From: Cornus controversa | Lineage: Eukaryota; Streptophyta; Magnoliopsida; Cornales; Cornaceae | DNA length: 64,000 nt | Assembly (NCBI GenBank): GCA_026545225.1 | Contig: CM048849.1 | Location: 45,904,336 to 45,968,335 of the forward strand | Direction of reading: 5' to 3' | Shown here: piece by piece, positions 33,559-45,820 of the stretch | How positions within the stretch are numbered: the first letter of the stretch is position 1 | How the letters are laid out: the number at the start of each line of letters is the position of its first letter | The notes under the pieces: model-generated | What the model was told of the DNA's origin: nothing | Seen by the model: only the letters and a program-made list of their open reading frames with translations | The model's database searches: none | Position numbers and translations under genes: made by a program

Positions 33559-33789
33559 AGGAAACCTCCATTAATGAAGTGAAGTTCTTTTGTTCATTAA
33601 TTGATTCTCATGTGTATGATTTAAAAGCTTATGATTTTCGCTTTTTGTGATTAATTATTTTATAATTCTTTCACCATCTATATCATGTATATGTGGTAGT
33701 TAACATCCTATGGAAAATTGAAGCTAGTTTGCTCAGTCAAATTTCACCTAGACTCATCCTACAATTGTATCCAAATTTCTTTTTCTTTT

Positions 33790-34140
33790 TTGTTTTTGAA
33801 TTTTGATATATTATATACCTACCCGCACCCGAACCATATGAAATGTGAGCCTGCCCCCACCCAAACCGTATGGAATGTCTACTTTAACGGGAGGACCCAC
33901 AACCCAAATCCAAACACCTTTGGGTGGGCTCTTGGAGTCGGATCGGATATTGGGTTGGTTTGATACCAATTGTAACGAATTACGAAAGAAACATTTATTA
34001 TTTGATTAAAAAATTTAAGTTGTTGAATGGTGCTTTCTATCCACTCTTATAAGTATAAGACTCTCTTCATTTTTATCCGATGTGAAATAAAACTCTTGTA
34101 AGAACCTAGTCATTTAATAATTGCATAAAATTAAGTCAGT
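33790..34140 (-). mobile_element. Mixed repeat relics: hAT-like GC words and an LTR/TRIM end
   Basis: At about 33820-33945, runs of ACCC and CCCAAAC words resemble subterminal parts of the hAT elements nearby. At 33961, TGATACCAATTGTAACG resembles the inverted primer-binding site plus repeat end of plant LTR elements, and about 34050-34095 (TATAAGTATAAGACTC, CCGATGTGAAAT) resembles the other edge of such a terminal repeat read on the minus strand. No coding sequence; a fossil whose family I cannot fix. Confidence 0.4.
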
Positions 34141-34591
34141 CTTTAGACGAATTCTTTTCCCAAATGATTTGGGAAGCTTTATTTATTTTTGTTTTCATTT
34201 CAAATTATAATTTTTTATGCCAACCATGGATCTTTGTTTCTTTATGCAAAATACTCGAACAAAAATCAAATCAATCTTACACCTAATAGAATCACTAGTA
34301 CTGTAGCGCAGTTGTACTCCTTCATCCTCCGCGACAAAAAGATTGAAAGGTTCAAATCAAAAAGTTACTGTGTGAGTTTTCTCCTAAAGTTAAAAAGAAA
34401 AAAACTTACGACGGAGGAGAAAATCCGATCCTGATTTGTCTCGTTCCATCCTATTTTTTTACTTATTAATAATATCATTTAATAAACCATGATAATATAT
34501 AATACATGTGAAGAATAATTATTACAAAAAAAAAAATTAGGGATTTAAGTTTACATGTATATAGTTATTTAACTTATTTGGTAATTTTAAG

Positions 34592-35905
34592 TAGGAGTGA
34601 CAAATTGGGTGTCAATCCGCCAACCCGTCCAGTTAAAAATGGATATGGGTGACTTATTTTCTTATACGGGTCATAAACAGGTTGGATAAATATAAACCAA
34701 TTAATTAACGGATTAGATGGGTTGAATATGAGTACCCATATTTAACCCATCTTCTACCCATAAAATAAAATGTGAATTAAAGTTTATCTCTTCTATTTAA
34801 CCTCTCTTTCTCTCTTTGATCTCACTTCTCTCTCTCTCTTCGATCCAACCTCTTTCTCTCTCTATACTTGGACAATATATATATATATATATATAAAAAT
34901 ATTTTAGTAAGAATTCAATTTTTTAAAAAATAATATTTTTCCTTTTTAGTAATTATTGTTGGATTTTACCATTGTAATTTCTTAATTAAAAATAAGAAGA
35001 ATATATAATTTAGACACAAACTTTATAGTGCAACAACAATCTTCATTGAAGCATTGTCTATATATATATATATATATATATTCATCATTCTTTAGATTTT
35101 TTTTATTAATTCCAAAAAAAAAATGACTCATCGAAAGGTCACATATTTTATTTTCTCAACGGTATTTTTATTTTTATTGATTAGTTCCAAAAGACCCAGA
35201 CTCATCCAAAAGTCACATTCTCTCCCCCTATGCACAGAGTTCATTTTGTATTAAAAAACAAGAATAATTGAATTTTCAAAAGTCACATTTCTCTATCTAA
35301 GAGTCCATTTTTGTGTTTGAGTACCTTTCTCAATGTTTTAATTTTAATTATATTCCATGTGTTTTTGTGATTTGGTAGGTCATTTTTAAAATTGCCCAAT
35401 TATGAAGATATAATTGAGTTAGTGTTGAAGACTTTTTTCAATTGAAATACTTATTATAATTGTTTGCTTATGTTTTGGTATTTTTAAAAAAAAATTTATA
35501 CTGACTAAGTTACTCGAGACTCTATACTCTTTTTTCTCTTTTGCTATAGATTCATAAATGTAATTAAACACTAGATTGTAATTAAATTCTTATATTCTTT
35601 TACGCAATCAGCTCTTGGATAAAATAAATAAATTTTTTTTGCTAACACCCAAAAATAAACAAACCATATAAATAATATCAGTATGATTAGCAAATTATAG
35701 TTTTTTTGTTTGGTTATAGACCTTGTGCATTTTATTTTTGTGTTTGACACCTACCTACTGTCGTGTCTAGTCGAGTCAAATATGGGTTGACGGGTTTACC
35801 CGACCCATATTCAACCCGCAACAAACGGGTTGAATATGGATCACAATTCATATTCAACCCGCCCATATTTGACCCGCCCCAAACCCGCCCAATTTGGCAC
35901 CCCTA
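34592..35905. mobile_element. hAT-type non-autonomous element, 'aacccg' family
   Basis: The left end TAGGAGTGACAAATTGGGTG and the inverted right end TAGGGGTGCCAAATTGGGCG are strong terminal repeats. Flanking octamers ATTTTAAG (34584-34591) and TTTTTAAG (35906-35913) match at 7 of 8. AACCCG, GGGTTGAATATG and CCCATATT words crowd both ends. The interior is AT-rich with CT- and TA-rich microsatellites (near 34800-34900 and 35057-35080) and has no transposase. Confidence 0.85.
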
Positions 35906-35913
35906 TTTTTAAG

Positions 35914-36840
35914 TGATCAAACTGAAAGAGAAAAAAATTGTAGCACACTTGGTACATAAATGGGGTGGGACTTGGGAGCCTGCCCTTGCTTTCTTCCATT
36001 TTTCTTTTCTCCACCCCAACTTCATATAAACGAGACAGTTGTATGATAAAAACAATGTTACCAACAAATTAACTAAATATAGATCTATACAAGATATAAT
36101 AGGTATTACTATTTCATTTTTACTTCGAGATTGCAAATTGGACTGATCTTATGATTTAACTAAAATAAAAATTCTAAGTGCACGGAATTCTGTTATTGCG
36201 AGATTTGGAGAGAATCAAAGGCATTTATATGTAGAGAGGATGTTTTCTTATTTGAAAATCGTGACCTCCAAGTCAAAATAGAACAACTTTATCTAAACTT
36301 TGATATTATTTTGATTTGAATCTAATTTGAATCTGATCCGATAATTTCGATATGGATTGAAAATTTAATCTGTTAATGATCCAAATACAAAAATTTGTTA
36401 GTTAAACAAATTGAATATGAATTATAATTAATTCGATTTGATAATAATTCCATCCGACATAATATATTATATAATTTAATTTTATGATATATGATATTTA
36501 TATATTATCAAAATATTCTTATTATTATTTTCTCCTCTTTCTTCTTCACTTTCTCTACTTTTCTTTACTCATGAGTGTTTATCCAAGATGAAAGATCTAA
36601 TTTTTTTTTCCATAGTTTATTTATCCATGGCTTTCTATCATTTTTATTCTAATTATTGTTTTTTATTCTCTTTTGACATTAATTCCTTTTTTTTAATACG
36701 ATGTTGATTCGGATTAAACACTCATTTCAATCCATTTTGTGTTGGATCCGTGTTTAAAGCGTGTAATAAATTATAAATAAATATAATGATATACTGTATA
36801 TAATATAAATAATATAATATGGGCGGCAATTATGATTATA
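35914..36840. other. AT-rich DNA upstream of the LEA gene
   Basis: No gene seen. About 36310-36735 repeats words like AATCTGATCCGAT, AATTCGATTTGAT and GATTCGGATTAAA in both orientations and may be another decayed hAT-like element, without clear ends. Confidence 0.4.
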
Positions 36841-36845
36841 CAAGT

Positions 36846-36855
36846 GCCACGTGTC
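36846..36855 (+). promoter_or_regulatory. G-box/ABRE (GCCACGTGTC) before the LEA gene
   Basis: GCCACGTGTC is the core bound by ABA-responsive bZIP factors. It lies just before the inferred 5'UTR exon of the LEA_2 gene, in the expected upstream position for a stress-responsive promoter. A single copy is seen; function is inference. Confidence 0.55.
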
Positions 36856-36889
36856 CCCACTCGAAATGAATGCAATGTGCCTCATCGCT

Positions 36890-38235
36890 GTCTCTCTCCA
36901 TTAAAAAAACCTCTTCTCAGAGTCAGAACCACAAACACAAAAAAGAAAAAGAAAATCAAAATCCAAATTCAATTCTACTTTCATCTCCCACTTCACTTCT
37001 CAAATCTCAGGTAATAAATTTTATTTTTTCTTGTATTTTATTCAGATTATAGTCAGTATATCTAATTTGTCAGTGTTGTGTTGAATATTTTTATATAATT
37101 CAGTGGTTTTGAATTGATACCATTTATCTTGGTAAGATCTATCACTTTGAATCTCTCTCTCTGACAGATCTGAATCGCATTTCATCTACTACTTAGTTGC
37201 TAATTGGATCTGAATTTAGATCGCTCTGTTTTCGGTTTGTTCTTTTTTTGAAAGAATTTTCATCTGATTTTTACATGTTGAAATTAGATTTTAAGTTCTT
37301 TGATCGTTCTTTTAAATCAAATCAGTATAATGTTTATATATACACCATATGATTGATCTAAAATTCATTCTCACTCTTGCTCGCCAATTTAGTAGCTCAT
37401 GTTCAGTTAAGTTGACGGATCTACTCACTCTTGAAGTTTATGATTTGATCTGATGTAATGTGCTTTGTGTGTGATTAATGCATTTGATTGCAATGAAATA
37501 GATATACATTCATTTTTCAAATTGATGGCATCTGATGACGTTACTTCTCGTTACCTTATGGCTCTACTCAAACATCTCTTTTTTGTTTCTGTAAACTCTG
37601 TTTGGTTAGGAAGAAAGTAATGTTGGCAAGGGAAAATAAAAGAAAGTGAATTGAACGAACCACTATTTTGCTATATCTTTGAACAAATCTTCACATAAAA
37701 TAATCATTAGTGATGGAATATTAATGATTTCCTTTGCTCAATTAAGATTATATTCTACTCTAGTTTCTAAACAAAAAGTTTATAGTACTTATTATTTATT
37801 TAAATTTATCTTTTTTTTTTTTTTGGTAGAATGCATTTTGTTCACCACTTCTATTCACATTCTGAATGTCTAACTATAAATCCTAAGGGCTTATGTTGAA
37901 GATCTTGAGGTTTCCATCTCACCTTAGGGGGAGAAATTTCCATCCCACTGAGGAAAAAACAAGTTGTGGCTTGCAGAACAGTGGACTTAAACTTTATTCA
38001 GCAATACCATTTACAAAATATATCATATTTATATTTAAGAACTACAAGGGACTATGCAAATAGAAAGGTTGTTTGAGTGTATGTCTGTAATATCTAAGTT
38101 ATGAGTGCACTCCTAGTATAGTATTCAATAGTTGCAGTCTATTCTTTCTTGTCTTAACTCAATCCTTTTTTTTATTTGATTTATATAATCCATGTTATTC
38201 TACAAACTTATGTTTTTGACATGTTGAATATAAAG
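36890..38235 (+). other. LEA gene 5'UTR exon and 5'UTR intron
   Basis: A pyrimidine-rich, CTTCTC-containing leader (about 36890-37010) ends at CTCAG followed by GTAATA (donor at 37011). The matching acceptor is the AG at 38234-38235, two bases before the ATG. The 1.2-kb intron is T-rich and has no gene. The transcript start itself is not determinable. Confidence 0.6.
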
Positions 38236-38237
38236 GT

Positions 38238-40172
38238 ATGGCATCATCTGATAAACCAGAGATAGTTGAAAGGGAGGTTAAGGAGAAGGAACACAAAGAA
38301 GATGATAAAGATGAAGGAAAGGGTGGATTTCTTGAAAAGGTAAAGGATTTCATTCAAGACATTGGGGAGAAGATTGAGGAAACTATTGGATTTGGGAAGC
38401 CAACTGCAGATATCACAGGAATTCACATTCCATTCATTAATCTTGACAAGGCAGACATAGTCATTGACATGCTTGTCAAAAACCCAAATCCTGTTCCAAT
38501 ACCACTCATTGACATAAACTATTTAGTTGAGAGTGATGGAAGGAAACTAGTATCTGGGTTGATCCCTGATGCCGGTACAATCCATGCACATGGTTCGGAG
38601 ACTGTCAAGATACCAATTACCTTGATATATGATGACATAAAAAACACATATGATGAGATAAAGCCTGGAAGCATCATTCCTTATAAAATCAAGGTTGATC
38701 TCATAGTGGATGTGCCTGTTTTTGGTAGGCTAACTCTGCCGCTTGAGAAAACTGGAGAGATCCCCATACCGTACAAGCCTGATGTTGATATTGAAAAAAT
38801 ACATTTTGAGAGATTCTCTTTTGAAGAAACTGTTGCAACTCTTCATTTGAAACTGGAAAACATGAATGATTTTGACTTGGGTCTCAATGCACTGGACTAT
38901 GAGGTTTGGTTGTCTGAGATGAGCATTGGAGGTGCAGAACTCTCCAAGTCTGCAAAAATTGAAAAAAAGGGAGTAAGTTACATCGAAGTTCCCATCACCT
39001 TCAGGCCGAAGGACTTTGGCTCTGCTCTTTGGGACATGATTCGAGGGAAAGGGACTGGCTACAGCATGAAAGGAAACATTGATGTGGACACACCCTTTGG
39101 AGCGATGAAGTTACCCATCAGTAAGGAGGGTGGTACAACCAGCCTTAAGAAGAAAAAAGAAGACAGGGGTGATGATGATGATGATGATGAGGTAAACTGA
39201 TTTTTATTTTTCTTTCTATAGAAATGTTTGTGTAGGATCAGTAAGATATAGAACTCATCATATTCATTGTGAAAAGTACAGGGATCTTTTATTAACATTG
39301 ATATGATCTATTTGAAAAGGTTCCTCCTCCCTTTCCTTGCATGGTGGTGAGAAATCAAATTCAAGTTTATGCTTGTGTATATTAATGCTGGCTTTTCTGC
39401 ATATACTTTAGAATATAGTCAGATGGTTTAAATTTCTTGATCATGAATAATCAATGACAATTTGGTAGTTTCTGACTGTTTCGTTAGGCTAGAATGTTGG
39501 GTGATCTCAATTTTATTTTTATTTTCCCCTTTCTGTTAATATATTTTAGGTAATGAATGATCAGTAATTATCAAACTGGAAGTTGAGGCTGCAGTAAAAA
39601 TACTAGACATAATGGTTTTTTTCAGAACTGTTACAGAAATACTTACATTATACTATTGTCTTGTTTGTGTTATCCTTCCGATGCTTGTTTGATACTCTCT
39701 GAACATTTTTCCGGCATTAAGATATTCCTTAGCTACAAACTGATTGATAGGCTTATTATAGCATTTTTCCGGCATTAAGATATTCCTTAGCTACATTGCT
39801 CCAGACTGGGAGCTATTGTTTTACTGTTTTTTACCCCAGAACTTCTAAGGAAACATTGTCTTTGACGACTAGAAATTATATGTCTTTTCAGTTTATGTTC
39901 AAGTTGTAAATTGAATGAGAAGTTAAAAAATTAGAATGCAAATCGGGGTGGAACTCTCATACCTTAACAGTTGCAGTTGTTTGCAACTTCTTTATTCCAT
40001 CTATTGCTCCTCTAAATGTGGATACATCCTATTGTTACAAAATAACATTCATCAATATGAGGATTATACCTCACTGGATATGTGCGTGTCTGGAAGTGTG
40101 TGTATAATGTACTTCTGTGTGTATCTACTTACCTGTAATTTAACATTTCCACTTTTGTTTATGCAGGATTAG
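38238..40172 (+). CDS. Two-domain LEA_2 (LEA14/WHy) desiccation protein
   Basis: Exons 38238-39191 and 40167-40172 give 319 residues; the last exon adds one Asp and the stop TAG. Residues 1-35 are highly charged (Lys/Glu/Asp), an amphipathic stretch (FLEKVKDFIQDIGEKIEETI) follows, then two tandem LEA_2/WHy domains at about 55-175 and 180-295. Hallmarks of the first are DIVIDMLVKNPNPVPIPLID and YLVESDGRKLVSG; of the second FEETVATLHLKLENMNDFDL and DTPFGAMKLPIS. The tail is Lys-rich, then an Asp run. Folded group-2C LEA proteins protect cells under dehydration and lack a signal peptide here. The closest remembered relative is Arabidopsis At2g44060 (LEA26), also two-domain. If intron 2 is retained, translation ends two residues later (Val-Asn, TGA at 39198-39200), so either form is nearly the same length. 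The start is the only ATG next to the acceptor. Confidence 0.92.
39700..39796. repeat. Two-copy direct repeat (about 37 bp) in the last LEA intron
   Basis: CATTTTTCCGGCATTAAGAT followed by ATTCCTTAGCTACA occurs at about 39703 and again at about 39760, nearly identical, separated by about 20 bp. Confidence 0.85.
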
Positions 40173-40474
40173 AGAACAGCTTGAAAGGAGTGCTTGATAT
40201 GGGTTGCTTCTGGAAGTTAGTAGTAGATGGTCGAGACTTGGTTGGCATTATGTTTGTGTGTGTATTGTTGTGGTTGATACTGCAAATTGGCTCCTCTTTG
40301 CTTGCATATTGACTTTGAACTTTGGTTTTATATTTATATTTGTCTGTCTCCATGAGCTGCCTATTTCTTCGCTAATTTTTCTCTTTTAGGATTCTACTTA
40401 ATTACTTGAATATTATTTGGTATTTGGACTCCTATAAATGAGATTATCATCATCCTTGTTTTAATTTCATATGA

Positions 40475-41050
40475 ATAGGGTCGGCTACATGAATTCTCTT
40501 TCTCCAATCTTTTCTATTACACGTCATTTCTCATATTATATTTAACTTTTTAAAGTCATTTCTAACAACCTCATCCGATTCTAATGTTGGTCGTCTTTTC
40601 TGTCTCTTACCTTCTATTACAATTAGACTATTCCGTTTGACCGGTGAATCTCTAGGTCTCTGATGTATGTGTTCAAAACATCTAAGTCCACTCTTTCTAA
40701 TTTTTTCACCAATGGATGTTACACCTAATTTTTTTTCACACTTTTTGTAGTGACTCTATCTTTTCTATTCACTTTGATCATCCATCTTCACATTCTCATT
40801 TTCGCTACATGAATTCATTGTTCTTGTTCATAGTTGGTTTAATAACGGTTCTATAGAATTTTCTTTTTTGCCTAGTGCTTTTATCACTAAAGATTTCACT
40901 AATTTGTCTTCGTTTGTCCAACCCACTCCAATTTTACACGTGACTGTCTCAGAAACCTCTATCTTCCTTGATTGGAGGACTTGCTCCTAATTTATCACTT
41001 TGTTATGCCAATTGACCTCTTGTCCTTTCTTTGCCAATTTTACAGTCTCT
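40475..41050 (-). mobile_element. RTE-clade LINE, 3' fragment
   Basis: Minus-strand reading gives LGVTSIGEKIRKSGLRCFEH then IHQRPRDSPVKR and, at the end of the ORF, NRKDWRKRIHVADP, which match the conserved C-terminal region of plant RTE ORFs ([21 protein letters not shown]...WR.RIHVADP). Frames are broken and the 5' part is missing. It follows directly after the LEA gene 3' end, antisense to it. Confidence 0.85.
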
Positions 41051-41632
41051 CTGAGAAGAAACGAGAGTAAAAAAAACCCCTAAGAAATGTATGGAAATTG
41101 GTGCTCTATTTGCGATGGCATGTAAAAGAATAGTAAAAAAATCGAGTGCTTGTTTGACCACGTTATAATTGATTAATTTGAGATGAATGTATTTTTTAAT
41201 AGGTAAATTTACTCATACGTCCCTACTGGGGTTTGAATTCACCCTCTAAAGGTGGAGGAAAATATCACTCAAGGAATCAGTGAGACTTTTTAGAAGGATT
41301 GATGATTGGAATGGTTGCAAGTTTAGGAATTCTTTGGTGACGTAGTATCAACAACATTTTTTGTTTTGTGAGTATTTTATTATTTGTTTCGAAAATTTGT
41401 CTGCTGAAGCACTTCCAATACTAATATCATCACAAAAATTAGAGGTTTTTTCATTTTTTTGGTGGCTTTTTGGGGACCAGTCTTTTAGTTTTTATTTATA
41501 AGCTTTGGCTAGAAGTTGATCGACTCCAAAACCTTTGGAATAAATACTCACTACAAATTTGGAATAAGGCTTGCAATTTGTAATGACCATTTAGCTTTGG
41601 CAACTTGTTTGAATTTCCTAAATGGCCAGTAC
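41051..41632. other. Intergenic DNA
   Basis: No gene. TACTGGGGTTTGAATTCACC near 41225 resembles a tRNA-derived B box, but nothing else supports a SINE. Confidence 0.35.
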
Positions 41633-44580
41633 TACGGATGACAATTTGTCCCATCCCGTCGGGTACCTGCCCTACCCTATCTCATTTAAAACTCGTTTGC
41701 AGAATCGGTTAAGGAAACGGGGCAGGGATGGGGTTAGGGAAAATAACCCATGAGGGTTCAGGACGAGTGACGATTGTAGAATAGTGGATGTTTGTCGTTA
41801 CTTTTCTACACTTCGTACAAAAAATAATAAAACTTGCAAAAACTTTACTAAAAACTGTATAGTAGTAAGCAGGGTTGAACCACTCTCAAGTGAGAATCAG
41901 TAATAAGTCTAAAATTCAAAACCTAAATCTCTTGAGATGAAAAATGAATATTTAAAAATAAAATTCTGATTTTTTTATTTAATAATAAAAATTAATTTTA
42001 AATGTCTTAGATTAAATGATGGGACAAATCTCAAGGAAAGAGAATTCACCACCATGGATCCATATAAATAAATTTTTTTAATATTCTTATATAGTTTTTC
42101 TTCCAATAATCAATACACTTCACCAATCCAATTAGAACTTGGAAAGATGAAGGAAAATATGGAATAAAAAAAGAATGTCTTGATTATATATGAGAGAGAC
42201 ATTTCTTTACTTAATCTAATGCACATTGGCTAGGTAAACAGAGGTAGACATTCTTCGAAAAACCATTATTTGGCAAACACGAATAATCCTCCCTCTAATT
42301 TTAGAAAATAAAAATTCTGAATAGAAGAGTAGAAGAATGTTCTTGGGAGGAAAAATTAGACAAGAAAATAAAATAACTTACTTATACTTCAGTCATGGTG
42401 GCTTCATCACTCCCTTGAGAAGGATGTTTACGCTTGCATATTAACAAAAAACAAACAAATAGAAATGAAACTACTATTCTTCATTGAATCAATAAAACAA
42501 TTACACTATTTTTTTCTATAATTTCTCTACAATTTTCTAACTCCTTTCACCATCCCCTAAGACCCCCTATTTATAGAGTTAGAGGGGAATGATTTAGGTG
42601 GAAAAAAATTTAAATACAAAATTCAAAAACAAAAATTCAAAGTACAAAATACAAAATTCAAAATACAAAATTTAAAAACAAAAATTCAAAATAGAAAATT
42701 TTGAATTTAAATATCCAATACTTGATCTCCAGATCTTTAATTTGAATTCTGAACTGCAGACGTGGCCGTGTAAAAAATATTTTGCAAAGTTTTGAACTTG
42801 AGACCTCTTGTGAAGTAGATTATACAAAATACCATCTCTTCTACAACTCTTCTTATGTTTATCTTTGACTATATATATCCTTTTTAGCCCTCTTTTGCTG
42901 CTTTTCTTCTTATTTGAAAATCAATCCCTATAAAACAAAAAATGCAAAGATAAGAACATTTAAATAAAATAAAAGATTAATTAAAAACTTATTTAGGATA
43001 TAAAATAGCAAGTTTTGTACACTTATCAAATTACCCCAAACGAGCTTTTGCTAGTCCTCTAGCAAATACAAGCAAAAGAGATTAGTACACAAAACTACTA
43101 CTTTTATTTAACTCCTAATTAAAGGTGTGCCACTTTTGCAGGTTGTTCTCGATTACATTTACCATATGCAATAAGGCCTTAAACCCCTAGGTTACTCTTA
43201 GTGGACGAGCTATAGCCTCGTAAGGGTTTCAGTGATGATACCCACAAACATTAAAAAATGGTAATTAACACTCAAAGATTTTTTTCTTCTATTAATGTGT
43301 ATAAATCAAGAATAACTCAATCATTCCACTTTAGTGCGTAATAATAATTAAAAGAAAAGACTAAATACTATTCAAAAGTTAAAAATTTTCATTACTATTC
43401 TTAACTCAGTGTGTGTGTGTGAATGACCACCAATAATATAGTTCTCAACTTTAAAGCAACTGTATTTCATATTTCCTTAGAAAATTAGCTTTGATTTCAA
43501 ATCTCACTTATGATATTTCACTCAAAATTGAACATTAAGAGATTGGCTAATTTTGCACTCAAGTATATATGAGTAGAATAATGTAGAACAAATGCAAATT
43601 ATTTCACATATTTTTCAATGAAGAATGAATTTTTCAAAAAAATGCATAGGGTCTCATGAAAGGAATGTTAAATATTAAAAATTTATATTACACAACAATA
43701 TAGCTCAGTCATGTCCGTATCCAAACTATGCTATCCTTCAGATCAAAAAGGACTTTTATTAGGATGTAACTTTAAGTAGAAGGAAGATAAAAAAGTGATA
43801 TCGATAACGTATTCGAGAATGTTTGGGATGAACTAACTCACTTAGAGTACTTTCAAATTTTTCTTTCAAATTTTTGAAGTTAAATATCTAATACTTGATC
43901 TCCATATCTTTAATTTGAATTCTGGATTGCAAACGTTGCCGTGTAAAAAATATTTTGCAAAATTTTGAACTTGAGACCTCTTGTGAAGTAGATTGTACAA
44001 AATAACATTTCTTCTACAATTTTTCTTATGTTTATCTTTGGCTATATATATCATTTTTAGCCATCTTTTGCTAATTTTCTTCTTATTTGGAAATCAATCC
44101 CTATAAAACAAAAAATGCAAAGATTAGAACATTTAAATAAAATAAAAGATTAATTAAAAACTTATTTTATGATATAAAATAGGAAGTTTTGTACACTTAT
44201 CAACGGGGACGGGGTAAGACCCTACCCCGACGAGTACCCACCCCGTTTAAATATATATATATATATATAAAGAAAATATTAATATTATATATATCATACA
44301 ACTACACAAGTTATATTATATTATATATATCATACAGAATAGTTATTGTGTTTTATGTACATAAATGTGTGTGTTTGGTATATATGTATTTAAATATCAG
44401 ATTTATTATTATAAAAAAATTTGCATTAAAAAAAAAAGTATAAATGGGGCGGGACAGAGCAGGGGAAATTAAACGGTTGCGGGGACGGGAATGATATTAT
44501 AAACGGTTATGGGGCGGGAAAAGTTAAACGGTTGTAGGGACGGGAAAGTCAAAACCCGCCCAGTCCCGTTGTCATCCCTA
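41633..44580. mobile_element. GC-rich hAT element split by an LTR element
   Basis: This is a second member of the family at 18895-19460. The left end TACGGATGACAATTTGTCCC and the inverted right end TAGGGATGACAACGGGACTG match, and flanks GCCAGTAC (41625-41632) and GTCACTAC (44581-44588) agree at 6 of 8 positions. The hAT sequence is at 41633-41767 and 44203-44580; the middle is a later insertion. Words such as AACGGGGC, GACGGGG and CCCCGTTTAAA(TA)n are shared with the first copy, in the same order. Confidence 0.8.
41768..44202 (-). mobile_element. LTR retrotransposon fossil, nested in the hAT element
   Basis: Read on the minus strand, the element starts TGATAAGTGTACAAAACTT at 44202 and ends CAATCGTCA at 41768 (TG...CA). 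The pentamers ACGAG (41763-41767) and ACGGG (44203-44207) form a 5-bp duplication with one mismatch. The lower-coordinate terminal repeat spans about 41768-43028; the other (about 43865-44202) is a shorter, roughly 85-90% similar piece. The 0.84-kb interior has no coding region I can see, so this is a heavily reduced, broken, non-coding relic. Repeat divergence suggests it is fairly old, yet younger than the hAT copy it splits. Family not determined, possibly Ty3/gypsy-related. Confidence 0.75.
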
Positions 44581-44891
44581 GTCACTACAAATTGCAAGTC
44601 TTTAAAATCTGATGCACATCTCCGCTTATTTGATCCTAATGTCCAAAACTATTGGCAAAAAGGACAATTTGGTGCACTGAGAGCCAAAAATTCTTATTTT
44701 GCGTTTGGGAGCACCGATAGAGGGCTGTCTTGGAATTGAAAAAAATTTAGTTCAAAATTTAAACTAAGATTTCTCTAATTTCAAATCCTAGGTGCTGAGG
44801 GCTTTGGGGTTTTCTAAGGACTGGAAATGATCATTTGACCCTAACCCTAAGGTTCAGAAAGAATCACACATACGCAAACTTATCTTTGTAC

Positions 44892-45820
44892 TAGCGGTGT
44901 ACAAAAATCTGTCCAAACTGGAAAACCAAATCAGACCGGACTGGATAGTTTGGTCCGATTTTTCTACAGTTCAGTTCGGTTACGGTTTCAAAATATTGGA
45001 ACCGTGAATTAACGGTCTAGTTTCGGTTTCATATCTCTTAGGATTGAACCGAACCGTTTATATATAAAATATATTATACAAATTAATATAAATAAGTTGC
45101 AAACTTGTAAGTGTAAGTGTGTAACTAGTAAAATAATGTACTAATAATCTTATTGTGAGAACCGTTTATACTTTATATAAAATATATTAAGGGTGACCAC
45201 GGATCGGATTGGATAGGACTAGGAATAATCCTAATTCGATCCATGGTCTACGGAGTGGTGAATATGTAATTTGATTTGATCCGCGAAAAAGACTCAATTC
45301 GATCCGTGAAATAACAGATTGAATTGGATTGGATTGAACTTAATCTAAACAATCTAATATAATTATTTTTTAACTAGGGCCCAATAATATATTTTTAGAC
45401 TAAAAGATATAAGATATTATAATAATATTATTAAAAGTTATAAGATATTATTATCTATATATATAATAAATATTATAAATTCTAATGAATTATCTCGGAT
45501 CGGATTTCTGACTCCCCAATTCATAATCTGATATGTGGCCTACAGATTCATATTTTTAAAATCTGCAGCTGATCAGTTAGTCATCCAATCCGATCTGCAC
45601 GAATCGGATTGGATTCATGGATTGACGGATTTTTTGTGCACCCCTAAAATATATTATACAGTTTATAATAATATAATAACCCACCAAGGCAATAATAATG
45701 AAACCGAATTGAACCAAACCGATTCTTCACGGTTCGGTTCGGTTCTATTTTCAGTGAAATCAGACTGTACGATTTAGTTTTAAAAAATACGGGGAGCGAA
45801 CCGGATTGTATGCACCTTTA
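44892..45820. mobile_element. hAT-type element ('ggttcggttcgg' words), host of a second hAT
   Basis: The left end TAGCGGTGTACAAAAATC and the inverted right end TAAAGGTGCATACAATCCG are terminal repeats; the flanking octamers CTTTGTAC and CTCGGTAT agree at 5 of 8. Subterminal words (GGTTCGGTT, GAACCGAACC) recur in both orientations. The interior holds a complete second element (45188-45646). Confidence 0.65.
45188..45646. mobile_element. hAT-type MITE nested in another, perfect 8-bp target duplication
   Basis: The left end TAAGGGTGACCACGGATCGG and the inverted right end TAGGGGTGCACAAAAAATCC are flanked by identical octamers AAATATAT (45180-45187 and 45647-45654). Subterminal repeats are variants of GGATCGGATTGGAT. 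No coding sequence. Length 459 bp. The perfect duplication argues it is the younger of the pair. Confidence 0.85.
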
